This document shows positions 22,889-31,608 of a stretch of 32,541 bases of DNA, in pieces. A model generated the notes under the pieces. It worked only from the letters and a program-made list of their open reading frames with translations, had not been told where the DNA came from and made no database searches. The translations under genes and the position numbers were made by a program. Source of the DNA: Chitinophagales bacterium (GTDB taxonomy: Bacteria > Bacteroidota > Bacteroidia > Chitinophagales > Chitinophagaceae); the NCBI GenBank assembly GCA_015655435.1, contig JAATFC010000241.1, positions 1 through 32,541 on the forward strand, read 5' to 3'. Position 1 is the first letter of the stretch. Every line of letters begins with the position of its first letter.

Positions 22889-23359
22889 ATGAAGGCTCAA
22901 AATACAACCAAAAGCAGCAATGCTCTTATCAACACCTTGCAATGCAAATGCCCAAGATGTCGCGAAGGCAAACTATTCGTCAGCGCCAATCCCTACAAAT
23001 TGAGCCAGACAATGGCAATGAAAAAAGAATGCCCTGTATGCAAACAACCAACGGAAATCGAAGTAGGTTTCTATACTGGAGCGGCTTACGTCGCATACGC
23101 CTTGACCGTTGCATTAGCGGTCAGTATATTTGTAGCTTATTACGTACTGATTGGTTTTACGTTTTCGATTAATGACAACCGCATATTTGGCTGTCTGGCC
23201 ACGGCTGTATTGGCAATTGTTGCATTGACTCCGGTCGTTATGCGCGTGTCCCGTTCTATCTGGTTGAGCCTTTTCGTTTCTTATGAACCTGAATGGAAAA
23301 CGAGCGATGCCAACAGCTACGAAAGGACCAATCCCATAGGAATGGAAGCTGCTCATTAA
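22889..23359 (+). CDS. DUF983 zinc-ribbon membrane protein
   Basis: A 156-residue protein with an N-terminal cytoplasmic zinc ribbon (Cys21-Pro-Arg-Cys24 and Cys48-Pro-Val-Cys51, the pattern CPRC...CPVC). Two transmembrane helices follow (about 66-92 and 100-121). This is the DUF983 family, widespread in Bacteroidota and alpha-proteobacteria, with no established function. It has a terminator immediately downstream and is divergent from an AraC regulator. Confidence 0.87.
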   Translation: MKAQNTTKSSNALINTLQCKCPRCREGKLFVSANPYKLSQTMAMKKECPVCKQPTEIEVGFYTGAAYVAYALTVALAVSIFVAYYVLIGFTFSINDNRIFGCLATAVLAIVALTPVVMRVSRSIWLSLFVSYEPEWKTSDANSYERTNPIGMEAAH

Positions 23360-23363
23360 AAAA

Positions 23364-23396
23364 TAAAAAAGCGCGGTTGTAAGCCGCGCTTTTTGA
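23364..23396. terminator. Bidirectional terminator between the DUF983 and FKBP genes
   Basis: Stem AAAAAGCGCGG / CCGCGCTTTTT around a 7-nt loop, between two convergent genes. A/T runs on both sides allow termination in both directions. Confidence 0.85.
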
Positions 23397-23419
23397 AATA
23401 TGTTGGAATCAAATGATTC

Positions 23420-23857
23420 CTATTTTTTAACGTCTAACAGTTCAACTTCAAAAATCAAAGTACTGTTTGGTCCTATTTCCGCGCTGACTTGTTGCGAACC
23501 GTATGCCAAATCAGATGGCAAAAACAAACGCCATTTACTACCGACAGGCATCAACTGCAAGGCTTCCGTCCAACCTTTGATAACACGGTTCAGCGGAAAA
23601 GTGGCAGGCTGACCACGACGTACCGAACTGTCAAAAACTGTCCCGTTAATCAACGTGCCGTGGTAATGGCAAGTCACGGAATCCGTAGCCCCCGGTTTTT
23701 CGCCGTTTCCTTCGGTTATGATTTCATATTGGAGGCCGCTTGGCAATGCTACAACGCCGTCCTTTTTTGCGTTTTCTTCCAGAAAGACTTTTCCAGCTTC
23801 AGCATTTTGTTGCGCTTTCTCGTTTTTCATTGCAAATAATTTATCTGCTATTCCCAT
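23420..23857 (-). CDS. FKBP-type peptidyl-prolyl cis-trans isomerase
   Basis: This protein of 145 residues has an N-terminal helical segment (about 1-35, MFkNEKAQQNAEAGKVFLEE type) typical of FkpA/Mip-like proteins, and then one FKBP domain. It shows LPSGLQYEIITEGNG, VTCHYHGTLINGTVFDSS, RVIKGWTEALQLMPVGSKWR and DLAYG, the standard FKBP core with catalytic aromatic residues. No signal peptide is present, so it is probably cytosolic, unlike the usual exported FkpA. A -7 element with a 19-nt spacing precedes the ATG. Confidence 0.93.
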   Translation of the reverse strand: MGIADKLFAMKNEKAQQNAEAGKVFLEENAKKDGVVALPSGLQYEIITEGNGEKPGATDSVTCHYHGTLINGTVFDSSVRRGQPATFPLNRVIKGWTEALQLMPVGSKWRLFLPSDLAYGSQQVSAEIGPNSTLIFEVELLDVKK

Positions 23858-23876
23858 GTTTTCAATTTTTAATTGA

Positions 23877-23884
23877 CAAAGTTA
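23877..23884 (-). promoter_or_regulatory. -7 promoter element TAACTTTG for the FKBP gene
   Basis: Minus-strand TAACTTTG ends 19 nt before the ATG at 23857, implying a leader of about 15 nt. Confidence 0.55.
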
Positions 23885-24072
23885 CCACAATCCCCTAGCT
23901 TTCCATTCAAACGATGCAGTGAATTAACATTGCCTATTTTTTAAAAAGTTGTTGTTCGCAAAAACTTTTTTGCAATATGCTTGTTTCAATAGATATATGA
24001 TAACCAACATGAAAATAGTTTTTGGCCATTGTGGACCATGATTGTCATTTGTAATTATTTAAAAATATTATC

Positions 24073-24684
24073 ATGTCACCTCTCGACGAGTTGGAACCTC
24101 GATTCACAGCAATGAGGTCAACGGAAAACAAGATATTCTTATATGCTTTTTGCGTATTGATAGCACTTTGGCTCATTGAGATATTTTACCAGTTATTTCT
24201 CATCATTAGCCAATTGGTACATCAATCGGAAACGACGGATCCTTTTGGAAACGGCGTTCTTTTTGTCATAGGCTCCTTATTGGTATTGGGTTCCCTCATT
24301 TTAGTCACGAAAAAGAAAGAACCCTTTTACACACACTTGATTATAAACGAAGAGGGCATTACCTATTTTGACAATTATCATTTCCGTCCTAGAAAAATCA
24401 TCCACTGGACACAATTGGTATCCTCTCCACTAAAGTCCAACAACAACCAAAGAGACATCCTCTATCATCCGTTCTTCGTTGGGACCTCCGAGATAATGTT
24501 TTGGTATGAAGACCATGAAAAGCTGCTGTTACACAAAGAAAATTTTGGAGGTTATGGCTGGATTCCGCTTGTTTATAACAACAAGAAATGTCTCAAGTGT
24601 GCATTCATAACAGGAATATTGACGTATAGGAAAGACCTGCGTGTAGACCCAAAACTAATGAGGTATAAGGTCTACGCTATTTGA
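24073..24684 (+). CDS. Unknown two-span membrane protein
   Basis: I do not recognise this 203-residue protein. Two hydrophobic segments (about 21-47 and 61-79) are visible, with a short loop rich in Ser, Thr, Asp and Gly between them. A soluble C-terminal domain of about 120 residues follows, with YTHLIINEEGITYFDNYHFRP and KIIHWTQLVSSP. That arrangement, a beta-rich domain with an INEEGI turn, recalls small PH-like (YdbS/DUF304-type) membrane-linked domains, but this is a guess. Its 3' end overlaps the 3' end of mtgA by 8 bp on the opposite strand. No promoter element was assigned. Confidence 0.65.
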   Translation: MSPLDELEPRFTAMRSTENKIFLYAFCVLIALWLIEIFYQLFLIISQLVHQSETTDPFGNGVLFVIGSLLVLGSLILVTKKKEPFYTHLIINEEGITYFDNYHFRPRKIIHWTQLVSSPLKSNNNQRDILYHPFFVGTSEIMFWYEDHEKLLLHKENFGGYGWIPLVYNNKKCLKCAFITGILTYRKDLRVDPKLMRYKVYAI

Positions 24685-25357
24685 TAAGCGCGACGATATC
24701 CGGGTCATTTTTGATATGTGACATCTGGTTCAATATCCAGTTCGCATGCCATTGCACATAACGTTCGCCTGAAGTTGGCTGATATTTTTTCGGGTTGGGG
24801 AGGCAGGCGATAATCAATGCAGCTTCCCTTCTTGTTAGGTCTTTTGCCGGTTTGTGAAAGAAGTGCTGTGCGGCAGCTTCCACTCCAAAAATTCCGGGTC
24901 CCGTTTCTATTACATTAAGATAGACATTCAATATGCGCTTTTTGCCCCAGACGATTTCTATCACTTTTGTAAAATAAAATTCTGGAACTTTCCGGACGTA
25001 TTTCATCACGCCTTCTCCTTGCCAAAGAAAAACATTTTTAGCAGTCTGTTGGCTAATCGTACTTGCCGCGCCGCCACGCACTCTTTTTTTGTGTTTGGTC
25101 GAAAGGCTTTTCTCCATTGCATCCCAGTCAAAACCGCCATGGTCGGGAAACATCTGGTCTTCACTTGCAATTGCGGCCAACTTTATATTGGACGATATTT
25201 CGTCCGCACTTACATAATCCCGCGACAATCCATTTGCACCCAACCAACTACTCAACTGCGTCAATGTAATTGGCGGCATGACAAATCTGCAGCAGCCCGC
25301 ATAGACCGTAGATGTCAAAAATAAATACAGCAAAATCTTCCAAACGCGCTTCATCAT
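24677..25357 (-). CDS. mtgA: Monofunctional peptidoglycan glycosyltransferase
   Basis: MtgA polymerises lipid II into glycan strands (GT51 family) without transpeptidase activity. The 226 residues contain one N-terminal membrane anchor (about 5-24) and the GT51 motifs. Motif 1 is ASEDQMFPDHGGFDWDA with the catalytic glutamate. Motif 2 is GGASTISQQTAKN, a variant of GGSTITQQ. Motif 3 is KKRILNVYLN, and motif 4 is GIFGVEAAAQHFFHKP. A second ATG directly follows the first; either could be used. It ends overlapping the convergent gene at 24684. Confidence 0.94.
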   Translation of the reverse strand: MMKRVWKILLYLFLTSTVYAGCCRFVMPPITLTQLSSWLGANGLSRDYVSADEISSNIKLAAIASEDQMFPDHGGFDWDAMEKSLSTKHKKRVRGGAASTISQQTAKNVFLWQGEGVMKYVRKVPEFYFTKVIEIVWGKKRILNVYLNVIETGPGIFGVEAAAQHFFHKPAKDLTRREAALIIACLPNPKKYQPTSGERYVQWHANWILNQMSHIKNDPDIVALIK

Positions 25358-25455
25358 GAATCCAGGATTACGGCGGCGAAGTTAGCAATCCAATACCCAT
25401 TTTGCGAATAAGTCCATTAATATTTTACCAAATAAAAGAAGATTCGATTCCATAT

Positions 25456-25463
25456 TATCTTTG
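25456..25463 (+). promoter_or_regulatory. -7 promoter element TATCTTTG just before the NdpA-like gene
   Basis: TATCTTTG ends 8 nt before the ATG at 25471, implying a leader of only about 2-4 nt. It also argues against using the longer frame that begins at 25402. Confidence 0.5.
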
Positions 25464-25470
25464 CCACATT

Positions 25471-26517
25471 ATGACTGGAACAGACAACGCAATCCTTCGG
25501 CAAGTAATCGTACACAAAATCGGCAATCCTACGCGCGGCGAGGAACTCAAACTATCTGCCAACGCACTTACGCTCAATGACGATTTGGTCAAAGGATTGT
25601 TGAACAAATATTTCCTCGGAGCTTTCAACGAAAACGACCGCTACCATTTTTCACATCTGAACGATGTCGCGCTTAATGAAGTGTACAACTATGTCTCTTC
25701 GATTTTCGAAAATCCCAAATCCTTTTACGAACAGTCCGTTTGGCTTGCGCAGTTTTTGTACAGTAAGAGTACGCATGTAAAAGTAAAAGAAGGCGAGCTA
25801 TACGTTGCACATTTCGACAACGTCTTATTGGACAACGAAGAAGTCGAAGCCGTTGGTATTTTTAAAAGTGAAAGCAAGGAAACTTTTCTGAAAGTTTTTC
25901 CTCATGGCGAAAGTTACGAGGTCGCGCAGGAAGAAGGCATCAATATCAACAAACTAGACAAAGGCTGCCTGGTTTTCAGAAAAAACACGGCAGACGGATA
26001 TGTGTGTTGCGCAGTGGATGCGACCAATAAACAAAACGAAGCGCAATACTGGATTAATGACTTCCTGCAACTCAAACCATATGAAGACAGCTACCACAAT
26101 ACGGAAGACTATCTTTCCCTATGCAAACAATTCATTACCGAAGAGTATCCCGCAAAATTTGAAGTTTCCAAAAGTGACCAGATAGATATGATGAATCGCT
26201 CGATGGATTTTTTCAAAACGCAGGATCAATTTAATATTGATAACTTTACGCAGGACGTGATGCACCACGAAGAAGTGATTGATAGTTTCAAGGATTTTAA
26301 ACAACGTTATCAATCATCGCACGATGTTGCGATGGACGATGATTTTGACATCCACCTTTCCGCTGTGAAAAAACAGGCAAAGTTTTTCAAGCAAGTATTG
26401 AAACTAGACAACAACTTTTCTATTTACATTCACGGAAGGCGGGATCTAGTAGAGAAAGGACTGGACGAGGTTACTGGACAACAATACTATAAGTTTTATT
26501 TTCAGGAAGAAAAATAA
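25471..26517 (+). CDS. Nucleoid-associated protein (NdpA/YejK family)
   Basis: The product is 348 residues starting MTGTDNAILRQVIVHKIGNP, which matches the family N-terminus. The frame is open back to 25402, but a promoter element and this family start both point to 25471. The protein is soluble and mostly alpha/beta with no signal. The family binds nucleoid DNA in E. coli (YejK); its role in Bacteroidota is not defined. Segments such as FFKTQDQFNIDNFTQDVM and DDFDIHLSAVKKQAKFFK are characteristic of the C-terminal half. The gene is followed after 35 bp by a lipoprotein pair on the same strand. Confidence 0.82.
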   Translation: MTGTDNAILRQVIVHKIGNPTRGEELKLSANALTLNDDLVKGLLNKYFLGAFNENDRYHFSHLNDVALNEVYNYVSSIFENPKSFYEQSVWLAQFLYSKSTHVKVKEGELYVAHFDNVLLDNEEVEAVGIFKSESKETFLKVFPHGESYEVAQEEGININKLDKGCLVFRKNTADGYVCCAVDATNKQNEAQYWINDFLQLKPYEDSYHNTEDYLSLCKQFITEEYPAKFEVSKSDQIDMMNRSMDFFKTQDQFNIDNFTQDVMHHEEVIDSFKDFKQRYQSSHDVAMDDDFDIHLSAVKKQAKFFKQVLKLDNNFSIYIHGRRDLVEKGLDEVTGQQYYKFYFQEEK

Positions 26518-26552
26518 TATCAAAAAATATTCAACCAATAAACAGGAATACT

Positions 26553-26996
26553 ATGAGAATACTAACAGCATCACTAAGAAAAAACGCCATACAATTAGCT
26601 TCATTGCTATTGGCTGTGACTATGCTACTGATGACCTCCTGCAATCTAGTGTCAGAAAGTTTCTATCAAGGAAAACTAGCCGGCATGATTAACATGGTCA
26701 ATAAAAAATGTCCACGCATAGTTGCCACCGGCGTACGTCTGGACAGTGCATCTGTCCAACCCAAAAAAACAGTAACATTCCACTATACCATGACCGAAGT
26801 AGCTCTGGAAGACATAGACACTACCATATGGAAAAGAGCCGTAGATAGTGCACTGGTTGTCGACATACGGAAGGAAGTCGACCTAAAAGAACTCAGAGAA
26901 CATGACGTAACTTTTGTTTATGATTATTTGGACAAAAACAAACAAACAATTGCAAAGTTTTACATCACGCCTGACAAATACCAATTCAAGAAATAA
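26553..26996 (+). CDS. Lipoprotein of unknown function, tandem paralog 1
   Basis: The product is 147 residues with a lipoprotein signal ending LLMTSC (lipidated Cys30). The mature protein has VTFHYTMTEVALEDIDTTIW, then LKELREHDVTFVYDYLDKN, then FYITPDKY at the end. The same three blocks recur in the next gene (27036), so they arose by duplication. The fold appears alpha/beta; I do not recognise a named family. It lies 39 bp before the paralog, and with the phosphodiesterase gene it probably forms a three-gene operon. Confidence 0.75.
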   Translation: MRILTASLRKNAIQLASLLLAVTMLLMTSCNLVSESFYQGKLAGMINMVNKKCPRIVATGVRLDSASVQPKKTVTFHYTMTEVALEDIDTTIWKRAVDSALVVDIRKEVDLKELREHDVTFVYDYLDKNKQTIAKFYITPDKYQFKK

Positions 26997-27035
26997 AACA
27001 TCCAATATATTTTTAATCAACAAAAAACAACAACT

Positions 27036-27458
27036 ATGAAAAAGTCCTTTAAATCCATTTTAAAAACGCAACTATTGTCTGCTGTTTTATTAATCGTTAC
27101 AGTTTTTGCACTGCAATCCTGTGGCTCTGACATGAAAAGCAAACTAGAAAAAGTTGCCAAAGACATCAACACTAAACTTCCCATGGAGCTCGGCAACGGC
27201 ATCAAATGGACGAAAGCCGAAGTCGTGTCAGAAAAAACTTTCAGGTATGTCTATACACTTGAAAACATTAGCGCAGCCGACATAGACACAACTCAATTGA
27301 AAAAACAACAAACACCTGCGATGTTAGAGGCGATTAAAACACAACCGTCCTTGAAAGAATTTAGGGACAATGATGTCACAATGCAATACGACTACAACGA
27401 CAAAACCGGTAAATATGCCTATCAAATAATTATCACTCCGGAAATGTATAAAAAATAA
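27036..27458 (+). CDS. Lipoprotein of unknown function, tandem paralog 2
   Basis: The product is 140 residues with signal peptide and lipobox FALQSC (Cys29). It shares ADIDTTQL, LKEFRDNDVTMQYDYNDK and IITPEMYKK with its upstream neighbour, but the middle differs. The stop codon lies 2 bp before the ATG of the phosphodiesterase gene, so translation of the two is probably coupled. The function is unknown; envelope location is inferred from the lipobox. Confidence 0.75.
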   Translation: MKKSFKSILKTQLLSAVLLIVTVFALQSCGSDMKSKLEKVAKDINTKLPMELGNGIKWTKAEVVSEKTFRYVYTLENISAADIDTTQLKKQQTPAMLEAIKTQPSLKEFRDNDVTMQYDYNDKTGKYAYQIIITPEMYKK

Positions 27459-27460
27459 GC

Positions 27461-28408
27461 ATGGACTTACGCAAAATATTTCTTTTCGCTTTCACTATAT
27501 TGGTTGCCCTACAATCGTATAGTCAAGATTTTAAAATAATTCCGTTAGGCGTACATGGCGGACTCGAAGAAAACAACTTGTCATCCTATCTCGTCGCCAA
27601 TAAAAACAGCGATAAGTATATTGCATTGGACGCAGGAACTTTGCATGCAGGAATCGAAATCGTCGGAAAGAAATATTTTGGTAAAACCGCAACGAAAGCA
27701 CTTCAGGAAAATATAAGCGCCTATTTTATTTCGCATCCACATTTGGATCATCTAGCCGGATTAATACAAAATGCTCCGGCAGACACTAAGAAAACCATTT
27801 ACGGATTGCCTTTCACGGTCGATGCCATATCCAAACATTATTTCAGTTGGGACACTTGGGCCAATTTTGGGGACATGGGAGAAACTCCACAGCTTAAAAA
27901 ATATCATTTGCAGGAAATGAAAACAGATGAATCCATATTGGACTCATCGAGTGGACTTTCCGTAAAAGCATTTCCTTTATCTCATTCCAGTCCCGGAAAA
28001 AGTTCAGCCTTTCTGGTAGAAAATACAAATAACAATTACCTACTTTATCTTGGTGATACCGGAGCTGATACTATTGAACATCAATCCAATCTTCGGGATT
28101 TGTGGCAGCAAGTTGGCTCACTCATCACAAACCATAGACTAAAGAGCATCATGATTGAGGTTTCCTATCCAAATAGCCAGCCCAACAATCAATTGTTCGG
28201 ACATCTGAAACCCAAACTATTAAATCAGGAACTACAAAAACTAAGCGCATTTACCTCCAAGGAACAACTATACGATTTTCCTATTATAGTTATTCACATA
28301 AAGCCGGAAGGAGACAATGAAAGGACGATAAAAGAAGAGGTAAAAAAAGAAAATCCATTTCATATAAAATGGATTTTCCCGAAACAAGGCAAGATGATAC
28401 AACTGTAA
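27461..28408 (+). CDS. Secreted class II cyclic-nucleotide phosphodiesterase (CpdP/PDE1-like)
   Basis: The product is 315 residues with a signal peptide (MDLRKIFLFAFTILVALQSYS) and a metallo-beta-lactamase fold. The active-site motif HPHLDHLAGL (92-101) supplies His92, His94, Asp96 and His97, and matches the class II cAMP phosphodiesterase signature HxHLDHxxG. Later ligands are in LSHSSPGKSSAF and in YLGDTGAD. Such enzymes hydrolyse 3',5'-cyclic nucleotides in the periplasm of other bacteria; activity on cAMP or cGMP here is inference. It is the last gene of the lipoprotein operon and converges with the phosphatase gene 35 bp away. Confidence 0.82.
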   Translation: MDLRKIFLFAFTILVALQSYSQDFKIIPLGVHGGLEENNLSSYLVANKNSDKYIALDAGTLHAGIEIVGKKYFGKTATKALQENISAYFISHPHLDHLAGLIQNAPADTKKTIYGLPFTVDAISKHYFSWDTWANFGDMGETPQLKKYHLQEMKTDESILDSSSGLSVKAFPLSHSSPGKSSAFLVENTNNNYLLYLGDTGADTIEHQSNLRDLWQQVGSLITNHRLKSIMIEVSYPNSQPNNQLFGHLKPKLLNQELQKLSAFTSKEQLYDFPIIVIHIKPEGDNERTIKEEVKKENPFHIKWIFPKQGKMIQL

Positions 28409-28443
28409 AAATCTGTTTTGTAAAGAAAGAGAAATAATCGCCA

Positions 28444-29277
28444 TTACTCGAGATACAATTCTTTCAATTTATTTATCCTAGCTGCATCCAATCCCAAACC
28501 ATTCTGTATAAACAAGTCCAATGAACCGTATTGTTTTGCCAAAGCATCAAAAGATGCTAGTAAAAATTTTCCTTTTGCAATACCGTAATCCTTTGCTCTC
28601 TGAGGAGATACGCCATATTTTTTTACCAAAATAATAGCCACTTCCTCATTGTAGGATTTTCTGTACTTATTTGTAAGTTCATAGTCGACAATGATTTGCT
28701 GTTGGCCTACTCCTAACACATATTCAATCAATGCGGCACCGATACCAGTTCTATCTTTCCCACCAACACAGTGAATAATCATCGCACTGTCCTTAGGCAA
28801 ATCCAAAAGTTCCTGAAACATAGGCTTGTAACGGTCAGCCAGCGAAGAGACATTTCGGTAATAATTTTCTGCACCTTCATCGGACTGGGACACCGTACTT
28901 TTTTTCATGTCGGCTGCCATAGAGCCCCAATCATCAGGCATTCCATCGACGCTTCCAGCATCACAGGCTATATGCTTTATTTGTTTGGGTAATATGTCCG
29001 GTCCATAAGCAATCTCTTTAGGTCCACGAAAATCGACAACTTTTGAGTTATTTAACAACGACAACAACAATGTATCTTCCGGAGTGAGTCCTGCCAATGT
29101 TGCCGAACGGTAGATTTTTCCAGACTTTATTTTCTTTTTGTCTTTAGTTACATACCCACCAATATCTCTAAAGTTGTAAGTACCATGCAATGGCAGTTGA
29201 TTGTTCTGAGCAGAGACAGACGTAATTACCAATATGCTTGCGATAAATAAAAATATTTTATTGATGTTCCTGTTCAT
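28444..29277 (-). CDS. Secreted tyrosine-phosphatase-family protein (PF13350-type)
   Basis: The product is 277 residues from the ATG at 29277, starting with signal peptide MNRNINKIFLFIASILVITS. The frame is open 12 codons further, but those precede a good signal peptide. The catalytic loop is HCVGGKDRTG with Cys170 and Arg176 (Cx5R), and earlier family blocks are FRDIGGY, RSATLAGLTPED and VVDFRGPKE. Proteins of this family act on phosphotyrosine or phosphoinositides. Export suggests an external substrate. The first 20 bp overlap the end of the upstream PLC-like gene, so they are coupled. It is the last gene of the SusCD operon. Confidence 0.85.
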   Translation of the reverse strand: MNRNINKIFLFIASILVITSVSAQNNQLPLHGTYNFRDIGGYVTKDKKKIKSGKIYRSATLAGLTPEDTLLLSLLNNSKVVDFRGPKEIAYGPDILPKQIKHIACDAGSVDGMPDDWGSMAADMKKSTVSQSDEGAENYYRNVSSLADRYKPMFQELLDLPKDSAMIIHCVGGKDRTGIGAALIEYVLGVGQQQIIVDYELTNKYRKSYNEEVAIILVKKYGVSPQRAKDYGIAKGKFLLASFDALAKQYGSLDLFIQNGLGLDAARINKLKELYLE

Positions 29278-30064
29278 CTTTTTGTGATTTGAAATAAGTT
29301 GATATGGTTTCAATGTGGTCTGTATTGATATAGTCCACGCCCAACTGTTGAAATGTTTTCCATGTCAACAAGTTGTCGGGAGCATTCCAAAAGCGTACTT
29401 TTTTCCCTAATTGGTGTACTCGTTTGACTATTGAATCAAGTATGTGATATTCTTTTGGGGAAATAGGAAAAGTCCCATCCCATTTTACAAAATGGTGCAA
29501 ATCATCACTAAGCATAGCGATGTGTGACAATATTTCGGGTGAATACACATATCTAAACTGCCCATCAAACATAACAAAAATCGGCAATTCCTTCACTACA
29601 GATTCCGAAGGCAAATGTCCTGTAATGACGATAGGTGTATGAGGATTATGCAATATAGTTGGGAATTTTTCCAGTTCTTTCAATAGCGGATATATCTCAG
29701 AATCTCCGGCTGTTTTCATTTCAACTAGCAGTTGTAACAATTTGCCGGTATCGGAAAAAGGGTAAGGAGGATGTTTGGCTATTTCATTTTGCAATGGAAT
29801 AAGATACAGGCCGGCAAGGCTTATACTATCCACTAAATCCTTTTCATCATGCCCAATCAGAATTTTTCCATTTTTCCAATACGTGTCTGCTTCTATCGAC
29901 CCAAGCCCATGATTATATGCCAACCAAAACGGTTGCTTCTGCCTATAATCGTTGTGGGAATGGACCTTAGAAATCGTATAGTTTGTTTGCTGTGCAAAAG
30001 CAGATTGCATGGTGATGAGACACCATGCAATTATTAGAAATTTGATATTTTTCTTTCTATTCAT
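29258..30064 (-). CDS. Secreted PI-PLC/glycerophosphodiesterase-like protein
   Basis: The product is 268 residues from the ATG at 30064, which overlaps the susD stop as TAATG; an ATG two codons earlier is also possible. A signal peptide (to about SAFAQ) is followed by a TIM-barrel phosphodiesterase motif set: HSHNDY (35-40), SIEADTY (56-62) with Glu58 and Asp60, and GHDEKD (71-76). The closing INTDHIETI is typical of the glycerophosphodiester phosphodiesterase superfamily. The group is often annotated as PI-PLC/GDPD-like in Bacteroidota. The likely substrate is a phosphodiester such as a glycerophospho-alcohol; specificity is not determined. Confidence 0.83.
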   Translation of the reverse strand: MNRKKNIKFLIIAWCLITMQSAFAQQTNYTISKVHSHNDYRQKQPFWLAYNHGLGSIEADTYWKNGKILIGHDEKDLVDSISLAGLYLIPLQNEIAKHPPYPFSDTGKLLQLLVEMKTAGDSEIYPLLKELEKFPTILHNPHTPIVITGHLPSESVVKELPIFVMFDGQFRYVYSPEILSHIAMLSDDLHHFVKWDGTFPISPKEYHILDSIVKRVHQLGKKVRFWNAPDNLLTWKTFQQLGVDYINTDHIETISTYFKSQKDEQEHQ

Positions 30065-31590
30065 TACCATCCTGCATTTTGCTTGATTACACCACCGCTA
30101 TTATCGATTTCCTTTTGTGGAACAGCCCATACGGCATTTACAATAGGGTCAAATTTTCTAGCTGGCCATACTACTTGTCCATTTGAACCATGCGCAGGTA
30201 TGGCATAAGCAGCCGATGCATCACCCCAACGAACCAAATCTCTATGACGATCTGCGAACTCCCCTGTGAGTTCGCAACGTCTTTCCCTTTTCAGGTCTTC
30301 CATCGTCATACCTGTTTTGGGAGACAGCCCAGCACGAACGCGTATCCTATTCAGTTCTGTATCCCCTGTACCAGCACCCTTCAACATAATCGCAGCTTCC
30401 GCTTTAATCAAAAGCACTTCCGCAAAACGCATCAACGGTACGTTCAGATTGGTAGTAGGATTGTCCCCGTTAGGGCTCACAGTCGTTCCCACAGCATCTT
30501 TATATTTGAATGGATCCATATATTTTCTAAATTGATACCCAGACAGACTATTTAGGGAAGAATAAACCATATCATCCCCAAAGTAAGTAAAATGGTCGCC
30601 TGGTTTCAATATAGTTATGTCTCTACGTTTGTCCCCTGACACATAAGCATCATACAATTCTTTCGTCGGCATATAATATCCCCAACCGTTGTATTTGCCC
30701 CATCCTTTATTTTCTAACATAACGCCTGGTAAAATACTGCCCCAGCCACCAGACCCACCAGGTGTCGCCAATGCAGACCAGACATATTCCTTGCTATAAT
30801 TATTTTCAGCTTTGAAAACATCTCCAAAATCGGACAACAAATCCCTATTACCTTGATTGATGACAGAATCTGCATAAAGAATGGCATTGGCATAATCCTT
30901 CATATAAAGATAGGTTTTGGCAAGATAACCCCAAGCCGCAACTTTGTGAGGTCGCCCATAATTGTCGGTGGACATATCCTCGATATGGGAAAGATTCTGA
31001 GCTGCATTTTTTAATTCAGAAATGATATAATTATAGTTTACTGTAACATTTTCTGCACGTGGAGTAGCCTTGGAATCATCCATGTTTTCACGAGTAACTA
31101 ACGGCACACCCTGTCTACTATCCCCATAATTAGCAGCCAACTGAAAATACATCAAACCACTATTGAAATAGGCTTCTCCCAAGAACTGTTTCTTCTTAGC
31201 CTCATCTATCGACATGGTCGGTACATGCCGTATGACATCGTTGGCACTTCTGATAATGGCATATCTCCATTGCCATTGCGGTTCCATATAACTACCTCCA
31301 ATATAAGACGAATTGAAATTTCGGATATTGTCCGCTTCCGGCTTGACACGCCCGGTAACCATATCGTCACTTGCGTTGATAAACCAAAAAAGTCCTCTTC
31401 CGTAGAAATTATCTTGATCGAGATATGCATACATCGCATTGACTCCCAATTGGGCATCCTGCTCAGTCCTCCAATAGGTACTAGATGTGGGAGCTCCTTG
31501 AGGAGTGATATCCAACTTTTTGGAACAGGAATGCAGCACTGCAACCAGTCCAATACAAAGCGGGATTTGATATAAATATTTAAGTTTCAT
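30064..31590 (-). CDS. SusD/RagB-family nutrient-binding outer-membrane lipoprotein
   Basis: The product is 508 residues with a lipoprotein signal ending VLHSCSKK (Cys22). SusD proteins lie on the surface as the lid over a SusC-type channel and bind the substrate. Visible family segments include DITPQGAPTSSTYWRTEQDA, the TPR-like YLAKTYLYMKDYANAILYADSV, and the C-terminal PLMRFAEVLLIKAEAA, RVRAGLSP and RRCELTGEFADRHRDLVRWG. It starts 18 bp after the susC stop and its stop overlaps the next gene start. The ligand is not evident, and no glycoside hydrolase lies in the operon within the window. Confidence 0.94.
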   Translation of the reverse strand: MKLKYLYQIPLCIGLVAVLHSCSKKLDITPQGAPTSSTYWRTEQDAQLGVNAMYAYLDQDNFYGRGLFWFINASDDMVTGRVKPEADNIRNFNSSYIGGSYMEPQWQWRYAIIRSANDVIRHVPTMSIDEAKKKQFLGEAYFNSGLMYFQLAANYGDSRQGVPLVTRENMDDSKATPRAENVTVNYNYIISELKNAAQNLSHIEDMSTDNYGRPHKVAAWGYLAKTYLYMKDYANAILYADSVINQGNRDLLSDFGDVFKAENNYSKEYVWSALATPGGSGGWGSILPGVMLENKGWGKYNGWGYYMPTKELYDAYVSGDKRRDITILKPGDHFTYFGDDMVYSSLNSLSGYQFRKYMDPFKYKDAVGTTVSPNGDNPTTNLNVPLMRFAEVLLIKAEAAIMLKGAGTGDTELNRIRVRAGLSPKTGMTMEDLKRERRCELTGEFADRHRDLVRWGDASAAYAIPAHGSNGQVVWPARKFDPIVNAVWAVPQKEIDNSGGVIKQNAGW

Positions 31591-31608
31591 TAGAATAAAA
31601 AATTTGAA

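Noticed and set aside
25402-25470. Upstream extension of the NdpA-like gene from a TTG
   Set aside because: The promoter element lies inside this stretch and the family N-terminus begins at the ATG at 25471.
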